Below are positions 20,168-28,878 of a stretch of 64,000 nt of DNA, in pieces (the first letter of the stretch is position 1; every line of letters begins with the position of its first letter). A model generated the notes under the pieces. That model did not search any database. It saw nothing but the letters and a program-made list of their open reading frames with translations, and was not told the origin of the DNA. Source of the stretch: Pseudomonadales bacterium (GTDB lineage Bacteria > Pseudomonadota > Gammaproteobacteria > Pseudomonadales > Natronospirillaceae); NCBI GenBank assembly GCA_022968985.1, contig JALJPK010000005.1, positions 80,216 to 144,215 of the forward strand. Reading direction: 5' to 3'. The translations under genes and the position numbers were made by a program.

Positions 20168-22774
20168 CTATTTGTCTATTAATTCAGGTTCAATTTTAAT
20201 AATCGTGCCTGCACTTCCATCCACTTCTACCCAATCGCCATCGTTTAAAAATCGACAGATATTCTCGACATTCACAATAGCTACCAGTCCTAATTCACGG
20301 GCAATAATCGCTGAATGTGATAAAGCAGAACCACGTTCAACAATCACCGCTGAACAGGTTGGAAATAATGGTGTCCAACCAGGATCGGTTCTTTTGGCTA
20401 ATAAAATCTTGCCTTGTAAATCTTTAACATCACTGTGATTTTCTACTTTTTTTATTTGGCCCCTTACTACACCTGGAAAACAACCAAGGCCTTGATACAT
20501 TTGTTGTTTGTCATCAAATACTGCGGGGTTGTTTTGTACAAAGCCTGCACTACTTGATTTAAAATGATCATCTGGGTTTAACTTATTAAAAGCTTCCGCT
20601 TGTTGTTGCCTACCATCTATTAATACTTTAAGGTTTTCATCATAAAGTGTATGTTGACTTAAATTAATAATTTCATCCCATTTAAGATAAAAGATATCGT
20701 CAACTGTATTAATTAGACCTAATAGAGTCAGTCGTTTACCTATTTCTAGAAAAATCTCACGATACAATCCAAATAAACGAGTCCGCTGAAAACGCATATT
20801 TTCGCGTTGAGCAATGGCAGTTTTTAGTTTGTTCATTTTTTTATTAAATGACTTTGATTTTAACAAAGTTTGATTACTTAACATCTTCTGCGTAAATGGT
20901 TGTTCATTAAATACAACTTGATCCATTGTTAGGTAATTAATTATGAGCTCAACTAACATTTCAGGTTGTTGTCGATAAGACTTGGTTTCAAGTTTTAATT
21001 CACCAATACAGCGGTCACCATATTTTTCTATAAAAGTATCTATCAGCTTTTTAAGTTTGGGGTATTGTTTTAAACCTCTTATTACTTCTTTTGAATCTGT
21101 TAACATAAACCAAGTTTTTAACGCCTCATCTTGTTTTATGATAATACTAATTTGTATCACCGCCTTGGTAGGTTCAGTGCTTTCTATGTCTTGTTCATGG
21201 TTAAATATTAATAAACTTTTTAATTGCTGTGGATCTTTTACATTATGTTTTTTAAGATAATCCGTTAACTGTCCATTTTTCATCATGACATAAAAGTCAT
21301 TAATAATAGGTGTACTCCAATTTTCTAATACTTGAGTTTTTAACGTTAAGGTTAATTCAACTAACTCGCTAAATGACATCGTTTGTAATTGATCATTTTG
21401 ATAACGACTATAGACCTCTTTAAAGTTTTTATTAAACTGAATACTTAGCTTTTCTAATTTTGAAAATCGGATTAATAATCGTGCATAGGTGACTACTAAA
21501 CTGGGTAGTTGGACTATTTTTTCAATCGTGCTGAATTGTTTATCTTCAATAATATCAACACTATGGCTTAGCCCCATCATTTCTTCCATGTCGCGTTTAT
21601 TCTTATTAAAACCAGGTAAAAGCATTAATCCTTTATACCAATTATTAATATTGTAATAAACTTGCCCATGAATACTGCCCAATAAATTATTAAGTACAGG
21701 CTGATACTCTTTTATGGTGGCATCAGAAATACCCATAACTGTCATAGTTTGCTGATAAACCGTTTTATAAGCCTCTTGTATAAATGAAAACGTAAGCGGG
21801 GTTGTCACTCCATAATAACTTTCTTGGATATTACTATTATCCCAGTATATTTTAGATTCATGTTTATCAAACCCTACTCGAGTAATGGCTCTTGCTTGTA
21901 AGATGTATAATTGATTGTCTTTTATAGTCCATTCTATATCTTGAGGATATTGTTTATTTTTACTAATTAATTGCCCAGCTTGATATATTTGTAATACTTG
22001 CTCTTTATTTAAACACGCTTGAGACTGCCTCTCTTTTATTTGATCTTTTTGTACGACTTTTCCTTGTTGTTTATCGTATTCACAATAATCGGTTTTAATA
22101 TTAATATTGTTATTGATCACTTGATTGTTATCAATACAATATTCATCACAAACACTTAAAGCGGCCACTACTGATTCACACAACCCAAAATTAGCATTAA
22201 TTAAACTTTGATCAAATCGACCCGTTTGTGGATTAACAGTAAAACACACACCGGACACATCGGACTGAATCATAGTTTGAATCATCACTGACGCTTTGGT
22301 TAAAACACCTAGTTGGCTTTTTTTACGAAACATTAATGCCTGTGGACTAAACGCACTTGCAAGCACTAAACAAATGCTGTGCATTATTTGATCGATACTC
22401 TGTTGATATAAATGGGTTTGCATCAAACCTGCGTATGAAAACCCTTTACCGTCTTCTTCTAATATTGATGAGCGCACTGCGTAAAATTGATCTTGTGGGC
22501 CTTCACAGTCTAGATATGTATTTACTTCATGTTTAAGACTAATAAATTCTTTAGAGTCTTTAATTATTTTTATTACTGAGGTTTCTAAATCAACTTCTTC
22601 AATACTATTTAGATCTATGTCATTTAATACACAACTTAAAAATGAGGCACTCACACTCACCCATTGTGGAATATTTAAATCCAAGTGGCCCAACTGATAC
22701 AATTGAGTTGCTTTACCACCTACTAATTCAATCAACTGTTGTTTGTTATCATCAAACTGAATTAAAAATTCCAT
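20168..22774 (-). CDS. PEP/pyruvate-binding dikinase-like enzyme (PEP synthase family)
   Basis: 868 aa. The N-terminal ATP-grasp PPDK domain opens with ELVGGKATQLYQL and includes AVRSSILEEDG, VSGVCFTVNPQTG and QDIEWTIKDNQLYILQARAIT. A long middle region of about 400 aa has no recognised domain. The swivelling phosphohistidine domain is at the C-terminus (VERGSALSHSAIIARELG, His near residue 820). This ATP-grasp, linker, His-domain order with no PEP-binding TIM barrel resembles rifampin phosphotransferase, so it may phosphorylate a small molecule rather than pyruvate. The ATG at 22774 has GGAG and overlaps the UbiA gene by 13 bp. Confidence 0.8.
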   Translation of the reverse strand: MEFLIQFDDNKQQLIELVGGKATQLYQLGHLDLNIPQWVSVSASFLSCVLNDIDLNSIEEVDLETSVIKIIKDSKEFISLKHEVNTYLDCEGPQDQFYAVRSSILEEDGKGFSYAGLMQTHLYQQSIDQIMHSICLVLASAFSPQALMFRKKSQLGVLTKASVMIQTMIQSDVSGVCFTVNPQTGRFDQSLINANFGLCESVVAALSVCDEYCIDNNQVINNNINIKTDYCEYDKQQGKVVQKDQIKERQSQACLNKEQVLQIYQAGQLISKNKQYPQDIEWTIKDNQLYILQARAITRVGFDKHESKIYWDNSNIQESYYGVTTPLTFSFIQEAYKTVYQQTMTVMGISDATIKEYQPVLNNLLGSIHGQVYYNINNWYKGLMLLPGFNKNKRDMEEMMGLSHSVDIIEDKQFSTIEKIVQLPSLVVTYARLLIRFSKLEKLSIQFNKNFKEVYSRYQNDQLQTMSFSELVELTLTLKTQVLENWSTPIINDFYVMMKNGQLTDYLKKHNVKDPQQLKSLLIFNHEQDIESTEPTKAVIQISIIIKQDEALKTWFMLTDSKEVIRGLKQYPKLKKLIDTFIEKYGDRCIGELKLETKSYRQQPEMLVELIINYLTMDQVVFNEQPFTQKMLSNQTLLKSKSFNKKMNKLKTAIAQRENMRFQRTRLFGLYREIFLEIGKRLTLLGLINTVDDIFYLKWDEIINLSQHTLYDENLKVLIDGRQQQAEAFNKLNPDDHFKSSSAGFVQNNPAVFDDKQQMYQGLGCFPGVVRGQIKKVENHSDVKDLQGKILLAKRTDPGWTPLFPTCSAVIVERGSALSHSAIIARELGLVAIVNVENICRFLNDGDWVEVDGSAGTIIKIEPELIDK

Positions 22775-23694
22775 ACCCACTCCATTTTAGTTAAAAGTGC
22801 AGCCAATAAAATTAAATACATCAACAACATATACACTGACGCGGTTATTTCTAATGTTTTTGCTTTTTTTCTAGTCGGGTTTTTTATAAACTGCCAAAAT
22901 ACATAAGCAGATAACATCAACAATAAAATCGGTATACACAAAAATATCGACAGTGAAATAATGGCATACAATATATAAGACAGTAATAACGTACTGACAA
23001 ACAAGGCACTAAAAGCATAAATACTGGCGGCTTTATATCCCACGACTTGCGAATAACTATCTACTGTTTTCACTTCGTCTTCTGGGCACTTAATTTTTCT
23101 TGATATTTCAAAAGCAATCCCACAACAAAGGCAGGTTAATATAAAACAAATAGCCAGCACTGAAAAACCAAGCAATGTAGACATTGTCATCATCCAAATG
23201 ATTACCAAAGGTGTAACCGGTGCGTGGGTAAACATCATAATAAATAAATGTTTATGTAAAAACGACTCAATAAAAAAATCCTTTGCCATCAAAACCGAAA
23301 AACTAAAAGCGATTAACCAAAAATACAAACCACTAGGTGCCAACCAGATACAATATATAAATTGAAATACAACACCACCGATGGCGATTATTTTTAAATG
23401 CTGCAGTTTAATCAACCCTTTTTGTAATATTCGCTCAGGGTGATTTAAACAATCAATTTCATAGTCTTTATGTTCATCAAACACTCGTAATACAAAAAAG
23501 AAAAAATACACAGCAATAAAACCCAGTATTTCAACCCAACCAAAACTATAACTATTTTGTTGATTAAGAAAATTAGAGAACACCTGCGCGCTAATAAATA
23601 ATATTAAAAAAAGTATGCCATTTTGAAATGGAAATCGTTGTTGCAGATAACCCCATAACCGTAAAACAAACGGACTGTTAGCTGTTAAGTTCAT
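22762..23694 (-). CDS. UbiA-family prenyltransferase
   Basis: 310 aa, about eight to nine membrane helices. The first Asp-rich motif is D73-x3-D77-x3-D81 followed by PERILQKG (R88). The second is E196ISRKIKCPEDE with D206 and D212 ahead of SYSQ. Both are the Mg-diphosphate sites of UbiA enzymes, which transfer a prenyl group from a polyprenyl diphosphate to an acceptor. It overlaps the HMG-CoA reductase fusion gene by 17 bp. The acceptor is unknown; no ubi or men gene is adjacent. Confidence 0.86.
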   Translation of the reverse strand: MNLTANSPFVLRLWGYLQQRFPFQNGILFLILFISAQVFSNFLNQQNSYSFGWVEILGFIAVYFFFFVLRVFDEHKDYEIDCLNHPERILQKGLIKLQHLKIIAIGGVVFQFIYCIWLAPSGLYFWLIAFSFSVLMAKDFFIESFLHKHLFIMMFTHAPVTPLVIIWMMTMSTLLGFSVLAICFILTCLCCGIAFEISRKIKCPEDEVKTVDSYSQVVGYKAASIYAFSALFVSTLLLSYILYAIISLSIFLCIPILLLMLSAYVFWQFIKNPTRKKAKTLEITASVYMLLMYLILLAALLTKMEWVWNF

Positions 23695-25978
23695 TTATAT
23701 TCTCACTTATTATTAAGTTGATATATTTTGCATTTTTTAATAGTCGAGGTAAAAACTGATAATCTTTAAAATTGTGCGCCATTAGATACAATGCTAATCG
23801 TTGATTAATAAAGAAATGAAGACAGGTTTTTATTTCATTCCAATTCACTGCTGAACTAGACTTTGACTGCAATAAATAGCTATCTATTACAGACTTAAGG
23901 TCTGTATTTTTAATTACATCTTCATCCATAAACAATAAAAACTCTAATACATCGGTAAATACACAACCATAAGTGATTAACTCCCAATCGTATAATACTA
24001 AATTCCAATCGGGGTCAAAACACATATTTCGTGGATTACAATCGTTATGAATAATCGCCATATCCAATTTAAAATAATCAGACACTGTATTTTTATAATC
24101 ACTGATTATTGGATTTAACCAACTTTCATGTTCGATGACAAAATCAAACTCATTAAAATGATATAACCAAAGTGCTTGATATAATGGGGCGGCTTGTTGT
24201 TGCTCTAAACTGTTGGGTTTATAAATAAAATCAGCGGGGTGTTGCAGTAATGTTTTATGAATACTCGCCAATTGATTTAATGTGTTGTGTATTTTGTCTA
24301 ATGTCCATAACTTGGGTTCAAAAACTGTATTCATCATTGGGTAAGCGCTGATGTCTTGCATCACTATTAAATGACGTTGATTATCAGGTTCATTTATTAT
24401 TTTTTCTACTGTGGGTAAATGTTTATTTAATACATCTTGATATGTTTCATAAAAGTGAATTTCATTTGTACTGCAATATGCAAAGATACTTTGGTGTTTG
24501 TATTGTTTAAACAATTCTCCTAATACCATATCACATTGATAAGCCATTTTTTCTAATACATTGGCCACTTCACTGTTAGTGGGTTTACTTTTTAATACCA
24601 CTTGTTGATATTGTTTTTCAAATTGAATATTAAAGCGAAGAAAACCACAGAATTTCTTTAGTTCATTTTTACTTAATTGCGCCAATATCGATTGGCTTGA
24701 GTCAAAATCAACGGCTTGAATGGATTTAACTGTTTTGTTTATTTTATTTGCATAGATATTTTGAAAAAATGCCAAATCAAAATCGGATTGTTTATAACCT
24801 GTATTGGGTTTATTACGCCCTAGTTTTTCATGTGACGCTGCAAACTGCCCACTTGCTATAGCGCTGGCTGTCGACAAATCTAATGCTAAGGCAAAAGCAC
24901 ATATAATTTCAGCAAAACGGTAGGCACTATTAACACCCGTACAACCCATCATTTTTAAGCATTGCTGTTGTGCAGGTAAAGCGGTACCACCGCCCACGGT
25001 TCCAATAATCAAAGACGGCATCATTAATGTACAATATATACCGCCCTCTTCTTTGCGAATATCCAAATGCGCTAAACTGCTTTCATGGCTACAGGCTATG
25101 TCTTGTCCGGTTGCGGTAAAAATAGCTGCCACTACATTTGCGCAATTAATATTAAAACCAATAGTGCCAGTACTGATGCTACCATTTCTAAATTGATGAA
25201 TGGCATTGGTTAATTCTGTGCTATTTGTTTTTAATATACGTTTAATAATACGTTCTTCTAAAAACACCTCAGCGATCACTTTACAACCACGACCCTGGCT
25301 AAAATTATAAGCATTGGCTTTTTTGTCACCACTTAAATTACCTTCAATCATAAAACTGACAATTTTAATGTTTATTTTTTCAGCGTAACTTAATAACCAA
25401 TGACATAATTGATTAGTCACTGTTGTGGTCATATTTTGGCCAGCGGCATTATTGGTTGTATAGTTAAAACGACAATGTAACGATTTACCTAAAGGCGAAA
25501 ACTCAATTGTTTTAAGCTGTCCAAAATTTGTATATTGTTTAACTAACGTTTTAAGTTCGTTTAAATTTTGTTCAATGACACTTTGTAAATTTAAACATTC
25601 AACTAAACTGGTGCATTCAAATACAGGCGCACGTTGCATAGATTGACTGATAAACTGACAATTCACACCACCAGCCATTGTGATTGCTTTGGCCCCACGG
25701 TTAATTGAAGATAATAACGCACCTTCAGTGGTTGCAAAGGGTGCAAATATATCCTCATCAACATATTTGCCTTTTATTTTTAAAGGCCCTGCTACACCTA
25801 CTGGTATTTTTACGCTGCCGATATAACTTTCAATATTACCTCTTAATGTTTCTGGATCAATTCTAGTTTCTATTAACTCATCAAGTTGGCATTGTGTTTT
25901 ATCTTCTAACCATACACGTCTATCTATTAATGATTGTTCACTGTAATGGCCGCGCAGTGGAATATCCTGTTTACTCAT
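23678..25978 (-). CDS. HMG-CoA reductase fused to an APH/choline-kinase-like domain
   Basis: 766 aa. Residues about 20-400 are a full HMG-CoA reductase of the class I type: GNIESYIGSVKIPVGVAGPL, the catalytic Glu in ATTEGALL (E85), Lys in SGDKKANAYN (K219), Asp in TGQDIACSHES (D293), TVGGGTALP and His383 in ASHEKLGRN. Residues about 420-766 resemble the aminoglycoside phosphotransferase/choline kinase fold with the catalytic loop HNDCNPRN (H644, D646, N651) and metal Asp in YDWE (D664). The frame is continuous between the halves. The reductase would make mevalonate or a related alcohol, and the kinase half could phosphorylate it or a partner molecule; that pairing is inference. It starts 2 bp after the DUF3419 gene and overlaps ubiA-like by 17 bp. 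Confidence 0.88.
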   Translation of the reverse strand: MSKQDIPLRGHYSEQSLIDRRVWLEDKTQCQLDELIETRIDPETLRGNIESYIGSVKIPVGVAGPLKIKGKYVDEDIFAPFATTEGALLSSINRGAKAITMAGGVNCQFISQSMQRAPVFECTSLVECLNLQSVIEQNLNELKTLVKQYTNFGQLKTIEFSPLGKSLHCRFNYTTNNAAGQNMTTTVTNQLCHWLLSYAEKINIKIVSFMIEGNLSGDKKANAYNFSQGRGCKVIAEVFLEERIIKRILKTNSTELTNAIHQFRNGSISTGTIGFNINCANVVAAIFTATGQDIACSHESSLAHLDIRKEEGGIYCTLMMPSLIIGTVGGGTALPAQQQCLKMMGCTGVNSAYRFAEIICAFALALDLSTASAIASGQFAASHEKLGRNKPNTGYKQSDFDLAFFQNIYANKINKTVKSIQAVDFDSSQSILAQLSKNELKKFCGFLRFNIQFEKQYQQVVLKSKPTNSEVANVLEKMAYQCDMVLGELFKQYKHQSIFAYCSTNEIHFYETYQDVLNKHLPTVEKIINEPDNQRHLIVMQDISAYPMMNTVFEPKLWTLDKIHNTLNQLASIHKTLLQHPADFIYKPNSLEQQQAAPLYQALWLYHFNEFDFVIEHESWLNPIISDYKNTVSDYFKLDMAIIHNDCNPRNMCFDPDWNLVLYDWELITYGCVFTDVLEFLLFMDEDVIKNTDLKSVIDSYLLQSKSSSAVNWNEIKTCLHFFINQRLALYLMAHNFKDYQFLPRLLKNAKYINLIISENINELNS

Positions 25979-25980
25979 AA

Positions 25981-27075
25981 TTAACCCACCTGTATTTTAG
26001 AATTCAACAATTCAAAACGCACATCAAAATAGTACCAAGATAAATCATCGTGACTCATTTGTTTAGATTCTTGTTTTTGGTACAACCAATTAATATTTAT
26101 TTGACTGGCATTTATCGGTTTTAATAAATTCCAGTATAATAATCCTGATTTTTGTTTCATATTATTTGAAAGTTTATCTAACAAAAAGATACTTTGTTTT
26201 TCAGTTAAATATTCAAATATATTCGACAAAATTGCAAAATCAAAACAGGATTCACCATCTAATTGATCTTCAAGAAAACCGACTTTTAATGTTAGGTTTT
26301 TTAAATTAGCCCTTAGTTGGTGATAGTTTTCATCAGACTGTTGGTAATAAGGTAATTCACCTTGTTTAATTGTCGAAAAATTAAACAATTCAAAATAAGA
26401 ACTAACTCCTGCTGCTAAGTTATTAATTGCCTTGATATATTGATTCCAAAAGAACTCGGCGCTGTCTATTTTTACACCTTGATACATTTGTTCATCTCGC
26501 CCACCTTGACCTAGGTTTTGTTGATTAAAAAATTCAATAAAATCCACTTTGAATTTTTTAGTATCAACTATCTGTTTTAACTTGTTTTTATTTTCATAAA
26601 ACGCAGTTTTAAAATCGGGATAGTTGTCAGCCACATGTTTTGACCATAGTTTAAAGTATTGTTCTAACTTACCTATAAATAATGAACCATGCTGTATTAT
26701 GGCTGGTATTAATTGGTGTTTTTGACTATTTGTTGGCAGCAACTTAATTAATTCTTTTCGATCATACTGATCAGACAATCCTAAAAAACTAATATACTGA
26801 TCTTTAGTAAGTGTTTGGATGGCTTTTTGTTTTATTCTAATTAATTCAATTTGTTGTGTATTGGCGTCAACAGCTAAAACATTTACAGGAAATTTAGCCA
26901 ATATATTAAATACATTTTCGCCACCTGATCCAATCATTATTATTTCATTAAACTTATATAGTTCAATAATTTTAAAACTATGTGCGTAGTCTTCCCATAC
27001 ATGGCTATAACGAACTATTTCGCTGCTGTGTAATTTATTGGCAACTGTTTGATTATTTTTGTTTAAGCTGTCCAT
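25981..27075 (-). CDS. DUF3419 (BtaA-like) S-adenosylmethionine-dependent enzyme
   Basis: 364 aa. YSHVWEDY (23-30), the SAM-site block IMIGSGGENVFNILAKFP and AVDAN match DUF3419 and the BtaA half of betaine-lipid synthase. So do the late ELPYYQQSDENYHQLRANL and ILSNIFEYLT blocks. BtaA moves the 3-amino-3-carboxypropyl group of SAM onto diacylglycerol. The partner methyltransferase BtaB is not in the window, so the product here would not be a trimethylated betaine lipid unless BtaB lies elsewhere. The ATG at 27075 follows AAGGA and overlaps the AMP-ligase gene by 23 bp. Confidence 0.82.
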   Translation of the reverse strand: MDSLNKNNQTVANKLHSSEIVRYSHVWEDYAHSFKIIELYKFNEIIMIGSGGENVFNILAKFPVNVLAVDANTQQIELIRIKQKAIQTLTKDQYISFLGLSDQYDRKELIKLLPTNSQKHQLIPAIIQHGSLFIGKLEQYFKLWSKHVADNYPDFKTAFYENKNKLKQIVDTKKFKVDFIEFFNQQNLGQGGRDEQMYQGVKIDSAEFFWNQYIKAINNLAAGVSSYFELFNFSTIKQGELPYYQQSDENYHQLRANLKNLTLKVGFLEDQLDGESCFDFAILSNIFEYLTEKQSIFLLDKLSNNMKQKSGLLYWNLLKPINASQININWLYQKQESKQMSHDDLSWYYFDVRFELLNSKIQVG

Positions 27076-28579
27076 ATTGTATTTTTCCTTGGTGGCGGGT
27101 ATCAACGGGAATCGACTCTATGATTTCTATTTTAGTTATTTTGATTTTAAATTGTTTATATACTTGTTCAACAATATCGTTATCACTAATTTTTACAGGT
27201 TGACTAATATATAAAACAACTTCATTTAATTTATTTTCCACAACCGCTGATAATTTAATATTTAATAATGCATTTATAAATAATTCAACGGGATAACTGC
27301 CTATTAAAGTATTATTAACATTTAAACAGTTTTCAATTCTACCTGTTAATACAAGTCGACCTTGTTCATTCATAAAACCAACATCCCCTGTTCGATGCCA
27401 AGTGATATTGTTTTTATCAATGTATTTATTAGATTGATTAGCTTTTTTATTTTTATAATATTGATTACAAACATGGCTACCTGACACGTATATCTCACCA
27501 GCTGTATTTGAAAAATTCGAAATATAGGCGAAGGGTTTAATTTTTGAGCTTAATGCCTCGAATGCTAATTTAACATCGTCACTTTTACTTCCAACCACAA
27601 AACCAAAAGATTGATCCAATTTTTTACTTACTTCAATATGTGCGATTGGTTCGACTTCACTGGATCCATATAAAATAAACAATCTAGCTTTTGGGAAATA
27701 TTGTTTAATTAAATCACATTGCCAATTTTGAATAGGCGAACCACCCGTTGCGATCACTTTAATATGTTGCGTTGGAATATTATTTTGTTGTAAGTATTCA
27801 CCTAACGCTAAGAGATAAGTAATGGCCCCTGATAAACTATTTATTTTTTCATTTAATATTTGTTTGATAACCGCTTGGTTTTTTATAGCACTGATATCTT
27901 TATAATTAATATCGGCTATTGCACAACTAATCCCATTACATAAATGATGTAAAACCACCACAGGGAACGCGGTCATATCATAATGCTGATCTAACTTAGG
28001 CAATTTTTTTAAAGCTAAATGCTGAGCGATTAAATTTTCATAAGTGCGCACTACTGCTTTTGGTTGTCCACTACTGCCAGAGGTAAACGATATTAACGCT
28101 GCAGCTTGTTCTTTGGGTAATACCAATGTGGCCGCTTGTTTTTTATTAAATAAAGAAACAATACCCCATCCGTTAGAATCCAAACTTAATTTAGTTTTTA
28201 TTCTAAGAATGTCCCAAAACATCCAACGAAATTTCCAAATTTGTTTATTAGCAATCATCACATCGGCATTAACCAGTTTCAGACTGTGTTTAAGTGATAA
28301 ACGATTCATATTTGGGTTTAATAAAACAACACAAGCACCCAGTTTAAATAACGCAAAAAGACATACATAAAGTTCATAACAAACCGGCAAAACTAATAAT
28401 ACACGTTGTGATTCACTAACCGTGGCACTTAAATATTGAGCGTAATCGTCCACATCGTCTTGAAACTTCTTATAAGTAACATCAACTTTATTTGAATGTT
28501 GTAATGATTTAATTGATAACGCTAATTTATCAGGATGATGTTGACTATTTTCCTGTATAAATTGATATATGTTTTGCAT
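27053..28579 (-). CDS. AMP-dependent acyl ligase, OleC-like
   Basis: 508 aa, first gene of the operon. The ANL-superfamily motifs are present: P-loop TSGSSGQPK (166-174), YGSSEVEPIA, WHRTGDVG and LTGRIENC. The C-terminal A10 lysine is K499 in DTRHQGKI, similar to the DxRHxxKI signature of OleC beta-lactone synthetases and relatives. It should activate a carboxylic acid as acyl-AMP; whether a CoA thioester, lactone or amide follows is open. No OleA, B or D genes are adjacent. Its start has only a weak ribosome site. Confidence 0.85.
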   Translation of the reverse strand: MQNIYQFIQENSQHHPDKLALSIKSLQHSNKVDVTYKKFQDDVDDYAQYLSATVSESQRVLLVLPVCYELYVCLFALFKLGACVVLLNPNMNRLSLKHSLKLVNADVMIANKQIWKFRWMFWDILRIKTKLSLDSNGWGIVSLFNKKQAATLVLPKEQAAALISFTSGSSGQPKAVVRTYENLIAQHLALKKLPKLDQHYDMTAFPVVVLHHLCNGISCAIADINYKDISAIKNQAVIKQILNEKINSLSGAITYLLALGEYLQQNNIPTQHIKVIATGGSPIQNWQCDLIKQYFPKARLFILYGSSEVEPIAHIEVSKKLDQSFGFVVGSKSDDVKLAFEALSSKIKPFAYISNFSNTAGEIYVSGSHVCNQYYKNKKANQSNKYIDKNNITWHRTGDVGFMNEQGRLVLTGRIENCLNVNNTLIGSYPVELFINALLNIKLSAVVENKLNEVVLYISQPVKISDNDIVEQVYKQFKIKITKIEIIESIPVDTRHQGKIQYGQLKQK

Positions 28580-28878
28580 ATGAGTGGTCAGATTAAAAAG
28601 TTGTTTTGAGTATAATCTGCTTAGGCTTTAATTCGTAGTGCAATTATGAGAAGTGATTAACCGATTATGACAATCAAAATATTTATCTTATAAACACAAC
28701 TTAAGTTTGTGTGATTTTTATATAATTATCTCAAGCCCAGTAATGATCTCTCATACATAAAATAGTCATTAACAGTTAATAAAATAATCACTATTTTATC
28801 TGTAATTTTATACAAAATAATTCATCTACAATAAATAAGTGAATACGATTAATACTCTTTTATCTATTGGAATCTATA
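28580..28878. promoter_or_regulatory. Divergent promoter region of the lipid operon and the hydrolase-OsmC gene
   Basis: About 300 bp between divergent start codons with no open frame. It must hold the promoter of the eight-gene operon. I could not pick reliable -35/-10 boxes or an operator. Confidence 0.5.

Noticed and set aside
23678..25978. HMG-CoA reductase as evidence of a full mevalonate pathway
   Set aside because: No HMG-CoA synthase, phosphomevalonate kinase, decarboxylase or IPP isomerase gene is in the window.
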